Shown here: positions 34,992 to 48,044 of the stretch, one piece after another
Layout: each line of letters starts with the position of its first letter
Position numbering within the stretch: the stretch's first letter is position 1
Source of the DNA: Microbacterium kyungheense
GTDB lineage: Bacteria > Actinomycetota > Actinomycetes > Actinomycetales > Microbacteriaceae
Length of the DNA stretch: 64,000 bases
Reading direction: 5' to 3'
Assembly (NCBI RefSeq): GCF_006783905.1
Contig: NZ_VFPE01000001.1
Span: 124,001 to 188,000, forward strand
Notes under the pieces: model-generated
The model's database searches: none
Told to the model about the DNA's origin: nothing
What the model saw: only the letters and a program-made list of their open reading frames with translations
Program-made: the position numbers and the translations under genes

Positions 34992-37130
34992 TCAGCCCTC
35001 CAGGACCGCCAGCCGCTGGGTCGCGCGGGTCATGGCGACGTAACGGTCCACGGCGCCTTCGATGCCGTCGCCGAACGCGGCGGGCTCGACGAGGACCACG
35101 AGGTCGAACTCCAGTCCCTTCGCGAGCTCGGGCGTCAGCGAACGCACACGTTCCCGGGGCGCGAACGCGGGATCGCCGATGACGCAGGCGACGCCGTCGG
35201 GGTGCTCCGCCAGCCACTCGTCGACGATCGCGTCGCGTCGCGACACCGCCGCGTGCAGCACGGGGACGCCGCTCGTGCGGATCGAGGTGGGCACGTTCGC
35301 ATCGGGGATGGCGGCGCGGATCACCGGCTCGGCCTCGGCCATCACCTCGCTCGGCGTGCGGTAGTTCACGGTGAGCGAGGCGATCTCGACCTGGGTGAGC
35401 CCCGCCCGCTCGAGGCGCTCCTGCCACGACTCGCGGAAGCCGTGACGAGCCTGCGCGCGGTCGCCGACCACGGTGAAGCTGCGCGACGGGCACCGCGCGA
35501 TGAGCATGCGCCACTCCGCGTCGGTGAGCTCCTGCGCCTCGTCGACGACGACGTGCGCGAACGGACCGGCGAGCAGGTCCGGATCGATCACGTCCAGCAC
35601 CGACTCGTCGACGAGGCTGTTGCGCAGGTCGTCGCCGTCGAGCCACGTGATCATCTCATCGCCCGCCTCTTTGAAGCGCTCGACGACCTGCGCCATGTAC
35701 TCGCGCTCCTGAGCGAGCCGCGCCTCGCGCTCGCGGCGCCGGCGGGAGGCGCCCGGGTCGCCGAGCCGCCGGCGAGCGGCGTCGAGCAGCGGCAGATCCG
35801 AGACGGTCCAGGCCGAGTCATGCCTTCGCTGCAGCAGCTCGACCTCGTCAGGCGTGAGCCACGGCGCGCAGCGGCGGAGGTAGGCGGGGACCGTCCACAG
35901 ATCCGCGACGAGGACGGATGCCTCGACGAGCGGCCACGCCCGGCCGAACATGCGTGTGAGGGCCTCGTTGCGTGCGAGCGAGCGGCGCAGCAGGTGCAGC
36001 GGCACCTCCTCGCCGTCGACCTGATCGGTGAGGATGTCGAGGACCGTCTCCCAGACCTGGTCGCGCGCCTCGTTGTGCGGCAGGTCGGCCTCGGCGGAGG
36101 TGAACGCCTCGGCCCAGTCGTCGGGTGTGAGCGAGACCTCGCCCCAGTGCGTGCCGATGACGATGCCCTGCGTCGGCGGCTCCTCGTACAGGGCCACGGC
36201 GGGCTCGATCGCGTCGACCAGGCGGGCGTCCGCCTTGAGGCGCGCGACACGGGCGTCGTCTTCGGGCAGGGCCGCCGCGCCCTCGCTCACGAGGTCGCGC
36301 AGCGTGCACGTCTGCACGCTCTCCTCACCGAGCGAGGGGAGCACGTCCTCGACGTACGAGAGGTAGGCGGGACTCGGGCCGACGAACAGCACGCCGCCGT
36401 GGCCGGGGCCGAGCAGTGGGTCGGAGTACACGAGATACGCGGCACGGTGCAGTGCCACCACCGTCTTGCCGGTCCCGGGACCGCCGTCGACCACGAGCGC
36501 GCCGCGCGAGCCGGCACGGATGATGGCGTCCTGGTCGGCCTGGATGGTGCCGAGCACGTCCCGCATGTGCGGCGACCGGCTCACGCCGAGGCTCGCGATG
36601 AACGCCGACTGGTCGTCGAGGGCGGCCGTCTCGTCGAGCCCCTCCGTGGTGAACACCTCGTCCCAGTAGTCCGTGATGCGCCCGCCGGTCCAGCGGTAGC
36701 GGCGACGGCTCACGAGGCCGTGCGGGCTCGCGAAGCTCGCGGCGAAGAACGGCTCGGCCGCCGGAGTGCGCCAGTCGACCAGCAGGCGCCGGCCGCCGGC
36801 ATCCGTGAGTCCGAACCGGCCGATGTACACCGGGTCCGAGCCGTCGTCGGGCACCATGCGGCCGAGGCACGCGTCGAGCGTGAAGCGGCGCAGCATGCGC
36901 AGACGCGCCGTGAGCTGGTGGATCTCGAGGTCGCGCTCCAGCGCCGGTTGGCCGTGGCCGCCCGGGCGCAGGCGAACCTCTTCGAGCCTCGCCTCCAGTC
37001 CGGCGGTCTGGCGGGCGAGGGTGTCGGCGATCGCGGCGAACCAGCGTTCGTCGGCGCCGATCAGGGCGGGGTCGGACTTGGCGGACAGGCGTTCAGAGAG
37101 GTGGAAAGCGCTGGCAGAGGGGGAATTCAC
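34992..37130 (-). CDS. helR: HelR/HelD-like RNA polymerase recycling ATPase
   Basis: 712 residues, superfamily I helicase-like. An N-terminal coiled-coil (ERLSAKSDPALIG...LEARLEEVRLR, about 10-70) is followed by the 1A domain with Walker A GGPGTGKT (near 213), then a long alpha-helical insertion. Walker B VVVDEAQELTD is near 530, with VGDRAQARHGF, VNYRTPSEV and a C-terminal VAMTRATQRLAVLEG motif. HelD-type proteins prise stalled RNA polymerase off DNA; the HelR subgroup of actinobacteria displaces rifamycin from polymerase and gives tolerance. GTG at 37130 has GGAG about 10 bases upstream; the longer open frame would cross the regulatory element at 37195. That element supports the HelR assignment. 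Confidence 0.88.
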   Translation of the reverse strand: MNSPSASAFHLSERLSAKSDPALIGADERWFAAIADTLARQTAGLEARLEEVRLRPGGHGQPALERDLEIHQLTARLRMLRRFTLDACLGRMVPDDGSDPVYIGRFGLTDAGGRRLLVDWRTPAAEPFFAASFASPHGLVSRRRYRWTGGRITDYWDEVFTTEGLDETAALDDQSAFIASLGVSRSPHMRDVLGTIQADQDAIIRAGSRGALVVDGGPGTGKTVVALHRAAYLVYSDPLLGPGHGGVLFVGPSPAYLSYVEDVLPSLGEESVQTCTLRDLVSEGAAALPEDDARVARLKADARLVDAIEPAVALYEEPPTQGIVIGTHWGEVSLTPDDWAEAFTSAEADLPHNEARDQVWETVLDILTDQVDGEEVPLHLLRRSLARNEALTRMFGRAWPLVEASVLVADLWTVPAYLRRCAPWLTPDEVELLQRRHDSAWTVSDLPLLDAARRRLGDPGASRRRREREARLAQEREYMAQVVERFKEAGDEMITWLDGDDLRNSLVDESVLDVIDPDLLAGPFAHVVVDEAQELTDAEWRMLIARCPSRSFTVVGDRAQARHGFRESWQERLERAGLTQVEIASLTVNYRTPSEVMAEAEPVIRAAIPDANVPTSIRTSGVPVLHAAVSRRDAIVDEWLAEHPDGVACVIGDPAFAPRERVRSLTPELAKGLEFDLVVLVEPAAFGDGIEGAVDRYVAMTRATQRLAVLEG

Positions 37131-37194
37131 GGCATCGACTCCAGGCGAGGATCGGGCGGCGCACGCGTCGCGACCGACAAGTATGCGCCCTGGA

Positions 37195-37216
37195 GGGGCC
37201 CTTGCCGCAAGGCCCC
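37195..37216 (-). promoter_or_regulatory. Rifamycin-associated element (RAE)-like palindrome upstream of helR
   Basis: Read on the minus strand the site is GGGGCCTTGCGGCAAGGG followed by CCCC. The core CTTGCGGCAAG is identical to the core of the RAE motif as I recall it from actinobacterial rifamycin-resistance genes, with G- and C-runs on each side. A -10-like CATACT lies about 15 bases downstream (minus strand), so the element overlaps the -35 region. It is about 65 bases before the helR GTG. Confidence 0.75.
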
Positions 37217-37265
37217 CTCCCACCGTTATCCTGGAAGTGCAGGCGGAGCCTGTCCGACGAGCGGC

Positions 37266-37300
37266 GCTTCGTCTCGTTCCTCGCTCAGCACGAGTGCCGC
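37266..37300 (+). repeat. 35-bp dispersed repeat, copy 2 (intergenic)
   Basis: Matches 21826-21860 at 34 of 35 bases. It lies between the RAE-like site and the NanE gene and is followed by a less regular GC-rich stretch with a second GCTCGTCTCG (37315-37324). Confidence 0.85.
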
Positions 37301-37372
37301 GCGATGCGCGCCCGCTCGTCTCGTGTCCGGGCGGCCGCGGCACCGATCTGAGAGGGACGCACGGGTCAACGC

Positions 37373-38065
37373 GTGAGGTTCTCGAAGACACAGACCATGA
37401 GCCGGCTCGACGGCGGGCTGATCGTGTCGTGCCAGGCGTATCCGGGCGAGCCGATGCGAGACCCGCGGACGATGGCGCAGATCGCCCGCGCCGCGGTCGC
37501 CGGCGGCGCTGCGGGCATCCGTCTGCAGGGGCTCGACGACATCCGCGCGGGCGCCGACCTCGACGTGCCCGTCGTCGGGCTCGTCAAGGCGGGGGAGTCC
37601 GAGGTGTTCATCACGCCCACGCTCGAGCACGCCGTCGCCGTCGCCGTCGCCGGCGCCGACATCGTCGCCCTCGACGGCACGCGGCGTCCGCGACCGGACG
37701 GCCTGAGCCTCGCCGACACCATCGCGCGGCTGCGCGCGGAGCACGACGTCCTCGTGATGGCCGACTGCGGCTCGCTCGACGACGCGGTCGCGGCCGAGGC
37801 CGCCGGCGCCGACCTGCTCGGCACCACGCTGTCTGGCTACACGCCCGAGCGGCCGAAGACGACGGGGCCCGACCTCGAGCTCATCGCGCTGATCGCCGCA
37901 CGGTGCGAGCGGCCCGTCGTCGCCGAGGGGCGCATCCACTCGACCGGCTCCGCCACGGCCGCCCGCCGTGCCGGTGCCTTCGCCGTGTGCGTCGGCACCG
38001 CGATCACGCATCCCTCGACGATCACGTCGTGGTTCGCGGAGGCCGTGGCCGGCGCCGCGTCGTGA
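37373..38065 (+). CDS. nanE: Putative N-acetylmannosamine-6-phosphate 2-epimerase (NanE)
   Basis: 230 residues; TIM barrel of the NanE family: LIVSCQAYPGEPMRDPRTMAQIARAAVAGGAAGIRLQG, DVPVVGLVKAGESEVFITPTLEHA, ADIVALDGTRRPRPDG, VLVMADCGSLDDAVAAEAAGADLLGTTLSGYTPE and PVVAEGRIHST. Lys in GLVKAG and Glu in VVAEGRI are the expected catalytic residues. It converts ManNAc-6-P to GlcNAc-6-P in sialic acid or ManNAc use. Start is unsure: GTG 37373 or ATG 37397, neither with a strong ribosome site. No nanA, nanK or sialic acid transporter is nearby, so its physiological substrate here is open. Confidence 0.85.
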   Translation: MRFSKTQTMSRLDGGLIVSCQAYPGEPMRDPRTMAQIARAAVAGGAAGIRLQGLDDIRAGADLDVPVVGLVKAGESEVFITPTLEHAVAVAVAGADIVALDGTRRPRPDGLSLADTIARLRAEHDVLVMADCGSLDDAVAAEAAGADLLGTTLSGYTPERPKTTGPDLELIALIAARCERPVVAEGRIHSTGSATAARRAGAFAVCVGTAITHPSTITSWFAEAVAGAAS

Positions 38066-38967
38066 CCCCCGTCTTCATCAGCGCCTACGCGGCGTCGCCC
38101 GCTCACAGCCGGTGGGATCCCGTGCTCGAGGCCGAGCTGCTTCCCGCGCTGTGCGCGCTCCCCGGGGTGGTGGGACTCGAGGTGCCGTGGCTCGGCGCGC
38201 TGCATCCGCACGATCCGGAGTGGTTCGTCCGCCACGTGCCGCCTGCGGCGCGGCTCGCCGTGACGCCGCTGCCGTGGATCATGCGGCGCACGGCCCGGAC
38301 CCCGGCCTACGGAATCGCGTCGGAGGATGCCGGCGGCCGGGCCGCCGCGATCGACGATCTGCGGCGCGTCCGGGACGACGTCCGCAGACTCCCCGGCGCT
38401 GTCGAGTTCGTCGCCCTGCACACCGCCCCGCGCGGGGCAGCCGACCCTGCCGCGCTGGCGGCCTCGCTCGGCGAGCTGCGATCGTGGGACTGGGGCGGCG
38501 CGCGGCTGGTCCTCGAGCACTGCGATGCGGTGCGCCCCGGCCGGCCCTTCGAGAAGGGGTTCCTCGCCCTCGCCGACGAGCTCGCAGTGCTCGAGGGCAC
38601 CGACGTCGGCCTGTGGCTGAACTGGGGACGCTCCGCGATCGAGCTGCGGGACGCCGACGCGGTGACCGCGCAGATCCGGGATGCCGCCGCCTCCGGCCGC
38701 CTCGTCGGGCTGACGTTCTCGGGCGCCGCCGCAGAGAACGGCCCCTATGGCACCGCGTGGACCGACACGCATCCGCCGCTGCTGTCGACCGACCCCGGCT
38801 CGAAGTCGCTCCTGGACGACGCCCACGTCGCCGCCGCCATCGCCGCGGCGCCGGGCATCCCGGCGTGGGGCGTCAAGGTGAGCCGGCTTCCCGCCGACCG
38901 CAAGGCCGCCGACGTGGTCGCGACCGTCGCGCGCAACCTCGACGTCGTCCGCCGTCTGAGCCGCTGA
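38062..38967 (+). CDS. Protein of unknown function, DUF4862-like, coupled to nanE
   Basis: 301 residues starting at GTG 38062 in a GTGA overlap with nanE. The sequence (VFISAYAASPAHSRWDPVLEAELLPAL..., LEVPWLGALHPHDPEWFVRHVPP, RLVLEHCDAVRPGRPFEKGFL, VGLWLNWGRSAIELRD, FSGAAAENGPYGTAWTDTHPP) has the alternating strand-helix rhythm and acidic/His strand ends of a TIM barrel, resembling sugar isomerase-like barrels. It matches my recollection of DUF4862 proteins beside nanE in actinobacteria. LEHCD and the HPP/GTAWTD segments may hold a metal or substrate. Function unknown; a partner in amino-sugar use is inferred from coupling only. Confidence 0.6.
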   Translation: MTPVFISAYAASPAHSRWDPVLEAELLPALCALPGVVGLEVPWLGALHPHDPEWFVRHVPPAARLAVTPLPWIMRRTARTPAYGIASEDAGGRAAAIDDLRRVRDDVRRLPGAVEFVALHTAPRGAADPAALAASLGELRSWDWGGARLVLEHCDAVRPGRPFEKGFLALADELAVLEGTDVGLWLNWGRSAIELRDADAVTAQIRDAAASGRLVGLTFSGAAAENGPYGTAWTDTHPPLLSTDPGSKSLLDDAHVAAAIAAAPGIPAWGVKVSRLPADRKAADVVATVARNLDVVRRLSR

Positions 38968-39015
38968 CGCGGCCGGGGTGCTCGCTGTCCTCATGATGCG
39001 AGGCGGCGGGGCACT

Positions 39016-39032
39016 TCACGCGAAACGCGTGA
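39016..39032. promoter_or_regulatory. Operator-like palindrome TCACGCG-AAA-CGCGTGA
   Basis: A perfect 7-bp inverted repeat with AAA centre lies 49 bases after the DUF4862-like stop and 91 bases before the sulfatase start. It is too short for a terminator and looks like a repressor site for the sulfatase gene. No cognate regulator is adjacent. Confidence 0.35.
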
Positions 39033-39123
39033 TGGAGCGCGTAGGCCGCCGTCGGTAGCGTGACGTCCGGGGGTGGCTGTGAAGGCCGTTCCCGTGCACT
39101 CGCGCGAAAGGGGCAGGACGGAC

Positions 39124-41478
39124 ATGACCGACGACACGCGGAGATCCATCGTGGGGGAGCCGCTCCCCCCGGCCCGGACGCTGCCGTTCCCGCCGAAGCC
39201 GTCGGGCAGCTTCGCCGGGCGCACTCTGGCCGAGTCGACGTACTCGCCCCTGCCACCGGTGCGGCGGCTCAACGACGGCGCTCCCAACGTGCTCGTGATC
39301 CTCATCGACGATGCGGGTCCCGCGCTGCCGGCCCCGCTGGGTGGCGCGGTGAACACTCCGACGCTCGGCCGGCTGCGCGACGAGGGCATCGGGTTCAACC
39401 GGTTCCACACGACCGCGATGTGCTCGCCGACGCGCGGCGCGCTGCTGACCGGGCGCAACCACCACCGCATCGGGTCGGGCCAGATCGCCGAGCTCGCGAA
39501 CGACTGGGACGGCTACTCGGGCCACATCCCCAAGAGCAGCGCGACGATCGCCGAGGTGCTGCGCAACTACGGCTACTCGACGGCGGCGTGGGGCAAGTGG
39601 CACAACACGCCGGCCGAAGAGACGACGGTCGCCGGCCCGTTCGACCGCTGGCCCACCGGCTACGGCTTCGAGTACTTCTACGGGTTCCTGGCCGGCGAGG
39701 CCTCGCAGTACGAGCCCAACCTTGTTCGCAACACCACCTCGGTGCTGCCGCCGAAGACGCCCGAAGAGGGCTACCACCTGAGCGAGGACATCGCGGACGA
39801 TGCGATCGGGTGGCTGCGCAACCACAAGGCGCTCACGCCCGACAAGCCGTTCTTCATGTACTGGGCCACCGGCGCCATCCATGGGCCGCACCACATCATG
39901 AAGGAGTGGTCGGACAAGTACGCGGGAAAGTTCGACGACGGCTGGGACGTCTATCGCGAACGCGCGCTCGAAGGCGCGAAGGCCGCGGGCTGGGTGCCGC
40001 AGGACGCCGAGCTGACGCCCCGGCCGGAGAGCCTGCAGGGCTGGGACGACATCCCCGATCACCAGAAGCCGTTCCAGGCGCGGCTCATGGAGGTGTGCGC
40101 GGGGTTCGGCGAGCACGCCGACGTGCAGGCGGGACGCCTCGTCGACGCGCTCGAAGAGCTCGGCTACGCGGACGACACCCTCGTCGTGTACATCTGGGGC
40201 GACAACGGGTCATCGGGGGAGGGCCAGAACGGCACGATCAGCGAACTGCTCGCGCAGAACATGATCCCCACGACGATCGATCAGCACATCGCGGCGCTGG
40301 ACGAGCTCGGCGGCCTGGATGCGCTCGGCACGCCCGCCACCGACAACCAGTACCACGCCGCGTGGGCCTGGGCGGGTTCCGCCCCCTACCAGGGCATGAA
40401 GCTGATGGCGTCGCACCTCGGGGGCACGCGCAACCCGATGTTCCTGCGCTGGCCGGGGCGCATCGAGCACGATCCGGTGCCGCGCACCCAGTTCCACCAC
40501 GTGATCGATCTCGCGCCGACGATCTACGAGATTCTGGGGATCTCGCACCCCGAGTCGGTCAACGGCATCCACCAGGATCCGATCGACGGGACGAGCTTCG
40601 CCTACGCGGTCGACGACGCCGCAGCGGAGGGGCGTCACCGCACCCAGTACTTCGAGATCATGGCGAGCCGCTCGATCTATTCCGACGGCTGGATGGCCTC
40701 GACGACCGGGCCGCGGCTGCCGTGGGTGCCCGGAGCACCTCCCGGGATCGCGACGTGGACCCCGGATGCCGACACATGGGAGCTGTACCACCTCGACGAG
40801 GACTGGAGCCAGGCGAACGACCTCGCGGCCGCGCAGCCCGAGAAGCTCGCCGAGCTCAAAGAGCTCTTCGCCATCGAGGCTGCCCGCAACGACGTGCTTC
40901 CCGTCGGCGGTGGCCTGTGGGTGCCGGTCTACCACCCCGAGGACCGCATCTCGGTCCCCTACACGCAGTGGGAGATGACGGGCGACACCGTCCGCGTGCC
41001 GGAGTTCTGTGCGCCGGCGCTCGGCAACAAGCCGAATGTCGTCACGATCGAGGCGACGCTGCCCGACAAGGCGAGCGGGGTGCTGTACAAACTGGGCGGC
41101 GCGGGTGGGGGACTGACCGCGTTCTTCGTCGACGGGGTCCTCAACTACGAGTACAACCTGTTCCTCGTCCAGCGCACCAAGATCGCCGCGGCGACGGCGG
41201 TGCCGGCGGGCGACGTGAAGATCGAGATCGAGACGTCGTACGTCGAGCCGCGCCCCGGCGGGCCGCTGTCGGTGACGCTCCGCGTGAACGGCGACGAGGT
41301 CGGGTCGGGCACCGTCCCGGTGAGCGCACCGCTGCTGTTCTCGGCGAACGACTGCCTCGACATCGGGCGCGCGTACGGCGGCGCGGTCTCGCGCTCATAC
41401 GTGGACCGCATGCCGTTCGCCTTCGAAGGCGAGATCTCGCGCGTGCACATCGCCTACGCCGTGCCGCAGAAGGCCTGA
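39124..41478 (+). CDS. Type I arylsulfatase (formylglycine-dependent)
   Basis: 784 residues from ATG 39124 (AGGA 5 bases upstream). The sulfatase signature CSPTRGALLTG starts at Cys 100, which must be converted to formylglycine. Metal and sulfate ligands are visible in VLVILIDDAG, GKWHNTP, GAIHGPHH and IWGDNGSSGEG. After the catalytic domain (to about 610) a C-terminal beta-sandwich follows (PNVVTIEATLPDKASGVLYKLGG... to the end), as in large actinobacterial and Pseudomonas-type arylsulfatases. No signal peptide is present, so it is cytoplasmic and probably scavenges sulfate from small sulfate esters. No formylglycine-generating enzyme gene is in the window. Confidence 0.92.
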   Translation: MTDDTRRSIVGEPLPPARTLPFPPKPSGSFAGRTLAESTYSPLPPVRRLNDGAPNVLVILIDDAGPALPAPLGGAVNTPTLGRLRDEGIGFNRFHTTAMCSPTRGALLTGRNHHRIGSGQIAELANDWDGYSGHIPKSSATIAEVLRNYGYSTAAWGKWHNTPAEETTVAGPFDRWPTGYGFEYFYGFLAGEASQYEPNLVRNTTSVLPPKTPEEGYHLSEDIADDAIGWLRNHKALTPDKPFFMYWATGAIHGPHHIMKEWSDKYAGKFDDGWDVYRERALEGAKAAGWVPQDAELTPRPESLQGWDDIPDHQKPFQARLMEVCAGFGEHADVQAGRLVDALEELGYADDTLVVYIWGDNGSSGEGQNGTISELLAQNMIPTTIDQHIAALDELGGLDALGTPATDNQYHAAWAWAGSAPYQGMKLMASHLGGTRNPMFLRWPGRIEHDPVPRTQFHHVIDLAPTIYEILGISHPESVNGIHQDPIDGTSFAYAVDDAAAEGRHRTQYFEIMASRSIYSDGWMASTTGPRLPWVPGAPPGIATWTPDADTWELYHLDEDWSQANDLAAAQPEKLAELKELFAIEAARNDVLPVGGGLWVPVYHPEDRISVPYTQWEMTGDTVRVPEFCAPALGNKPNVVTIEATLPDKASGVLYKLGGAGGGLTAFFVDGVLNYEYNLFLVQRTKIAAATAVPAGDVKIEIETSYVEPRPGGPLSVTLRVNGDEVGSGTVPVSAPLLFSANDCLDIGRAYGGAVSRSYVDRMPFAFEGEISRVHIAYAVPQKA

Positions 41479-41487
41479 CGGGCGGTA

Positions 41488-41527
41488 GCTGCATCCCGGG
41501 CGGCCGCGAACACGCCCGGGATGCAGC
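41488..41527. terminator. 15-bp hairpin after the sulfatase gene
   Basis: GCTGCATCCCGGGCG (41488-41502) pairs perfectly with CGCCCGGGATGCAGC (41513-41527) over a 10-base loop, 10 bases after the sulfatase stop. It separates this gene from the rrn promoter region. Confidence 0.75.
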
Positions 41528-41930
41528 GTCGATTCGACGTGGTGGACGGATCGGCGTAATGTTCTTGTTGTTCGCCCCAAAGGGTAGAGCGAAGGGCCAG
41601 CTGGTCGGGCTCCCCTCAAGTTGCGAACAACCTCACTCCCTGATCCGCAAGTCGCTGATGCGACAGTCGGGCACAGAGGGTGTAGGATAGTGAAGTTGCC
41701 CAGCCGGGGTAGCGGGCCTTGTGGTCTGTTGCGGGTTGGTGCGTCTGATCTTTGAGAACTCAACAGCGTGCACTTGTCAAATGCCAATTTTTTTCTCTGT
41801 CGACCGGTTTTCCGGTTGGTGGGGGTCTTTTTTGGATCAATTCATGGATGTCAGTTTGATATTCGTTTTTGGTCATGGTTGAACTCGCTGGCTGGTGGTC
41901 GTTTTTCCCGATCCTGGTTGGCATCATTTT
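41528..41930 (+). promoter_or_regulatory. rrn promoter and leader region with boxA-like site
   Basis: About 400 bases without a gene. The best promoter has GCGACA (41660-41665) and TAGGAT (41683-41688) with a 17-base spacer; other start sites nearer 41557-41590 are possible. CTTTGAGAACTCAACAGCGTG (starting at 41750) is the boxA-like antitermination sequence usual in Micrococcales rrn leaders, and a related copy lies in the 16S-23S spacer. TGTCAAATG (41775-41783) can pair with CATTTGACA (43530-43538) downstream of 16S, a probable RNase III processing stem. The last 120 bases are T-rich. Confidence 0.7.
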
Positions 41931-46975
<5,045 letters not shown>

Positions 46976-47089
46976 ATTCCCCCACTGCGGGGTGAGAATG
47001 CTCGCGTCCACTGAGTGGTTCCCGATGTACGGTCGGGAACACAACAAAACACAGACTTTTGTTATGTGACAACCTGAAACATCGAAAGA

Positions 47090-47207
47090 GTTTCGGCGGC
47101 CATAGCGAGAGGGAAACGCCCGGTCCCATTCCGAACCCGGAAGCTAAGCCTCTCAGCGCCGATGGTACTGCAGGGGGGACCCTGTGGGAGAGTAGGACAC
47201 CGCCGGA
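47090..47207 (+). rRNA. rrf: 5S ribosomal RNA
   Basis: About 118 bases. The 5' end TTTCGGCGGCCATAGCG pairs with the 3' end ACACCGCCGGAC; internal CCCGGTCCCATTCCGAACCC and GAGAGTAGGACACCGCC are typical of 5S. It lies about 115 bases after 23S. Confidence 0.96.
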
Positions 47208-47217
47208 CACCCATTCA

Positions 47218-47252
47218 CGGAATGGCCACCCACACCCTGGGTGGCCATTCCG
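47218..47252 (+). terminator. rrn operon terminator
   Basis: CGGAATGGCCACCCA (47218-47232) pairs perfectly with TGGGTGGCCATTCCG (47238-47252) over a 5-base loop, directly after 5S. Confidence 0.9.
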
Positions 47253-47265
47253 CGTTAACGCACCC

Positions 47266-47296
47266 TTGCACCAGGGTATTTTTGAACCTGGTGCAA
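47266..47296. promoter_or_regulatory. Operator- or leader-hairpin-like inverted repeat upstream of the pantothenate operon
   Basis: TTGCACCAGG (47266-47275) and CCTGGTGCAA (47287-47296) are perfect complements separated by an AT-rich 11-base centre (GTATTTTTGAA). The repeat ends about 6 bases before the ribosome site of the first gene. It could be an operator overlapping the promoter or an mRNA hairpin controlling translation. No regulator of the operon is adjacent. Confidence 0.5.
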
Positions 47297-47312
47297 CGAC
47301 GGGAGGGCGATG

Positions 47313-48044
47313 ATGCCGGACTTCTCTCCGGGCACGGTCGCGATCGTCGGTGACGGCCGGATGGGACGTGCACTGACACTCTCGCTCCGTGCGAAAGGCG
47401 TCGACGTGCGCGGACCCCTCCGCCGCGGCGCGAGCGGCCACGGAGCCGACATCGTGCTGCTGGCGGTTCCGGACTCCGAGATCGCGACGGCTGCGGCATC
47501 CCTCGCTCACGGTCCGGTCGTCGGCCACGTGTCGGGCGCGACGACGCTCGCGCCGCTGGCGCCGCACGAGGCGTTCGGCCTGCACCCGCTCATGACAGTG
47601 ACCGCGGGGGGCGTGGAGTTGGCGGGAGCGCCGGCGGCCATCGCCGCGACGAGCGCTCAGGCACTGACGACCGCCCGCCGGCTCGCGGAGCTGCTGGGGC
47701 TGCGGCCGTTCGAGATCCACGATGCCGACCGCGCCGCGTACCACGCCGCCGCCTCGATCGCGTCGAACTTCCTCGTGACGCTCGAGACGTTCGCGGCCGA
47801 CCTGGCCGAGACAGCAGGCGTCCCGCGCGACTCGCTCGTTCCGCTCGTCCGCGCGACCGTGGCGAACTGGCAGGCCTCCGGCGCTGCGGCGCTCACCGGG
47901 CCGATCGCTCGGGGCGACGACGAGACGGTCGCGCGCCAGCGGGCCGCCGTGGCCGAACGGCTGCCGGACCGCGTGCCGCTGTTCGACGCCCTCGCGGGTG
48001 CCACCCGGGAGCTCGCCCGCGCAAGCGCGGAGCCGGCCGCATGA
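47313..48044 (+). CDS. Rossmann/DUF2520 oxidoreductase, candidate ketopantoate reductase (PanG-like)
   Basis: 243 residues. N-terminal Rossmann fold (VAIVGDGRMGRALTLSLRAKG, a GxGxxG variant) followed by LLAVPDSEIATAA and a conserved FGLHPLMTVT. A helical C-terminal DUF2520-type domain follows (AAYHAAASIASNFLVTLETFAADLAETAG). The stop overlaps panC (ATGA), which is followed by panB. Ketopantoate reductase is the step between PanB and PanC, and no panE is here, so this protein is a good candidate for that NADPH-dependent step, as proposed for PanG elsewhere. Start at the second of two adjacent ATGs (47310/47313), which gives better spacing from GGGAGGG. Confidence 0.75.
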   Translation: MPDFSPGTVAIVGDGRMGRALTLSLRAKGVDVRGPLRRGASGHGADIVLLAVPDSEIATAAASLAHGPVVGHVSGATTLAPLAPHEAFGLHPLMTVTAGGVELAGAPAAIAATSAQALTTARRLAELLGLRPFEIHDADRAAYHAAASIASNFLVTLETFAADLAETAGVPRDSLVPLVRATVANWQASGAAALTGPIARGDDETVARQRAAVAERLPDRVPLFDALAGATRELARASAEPAA

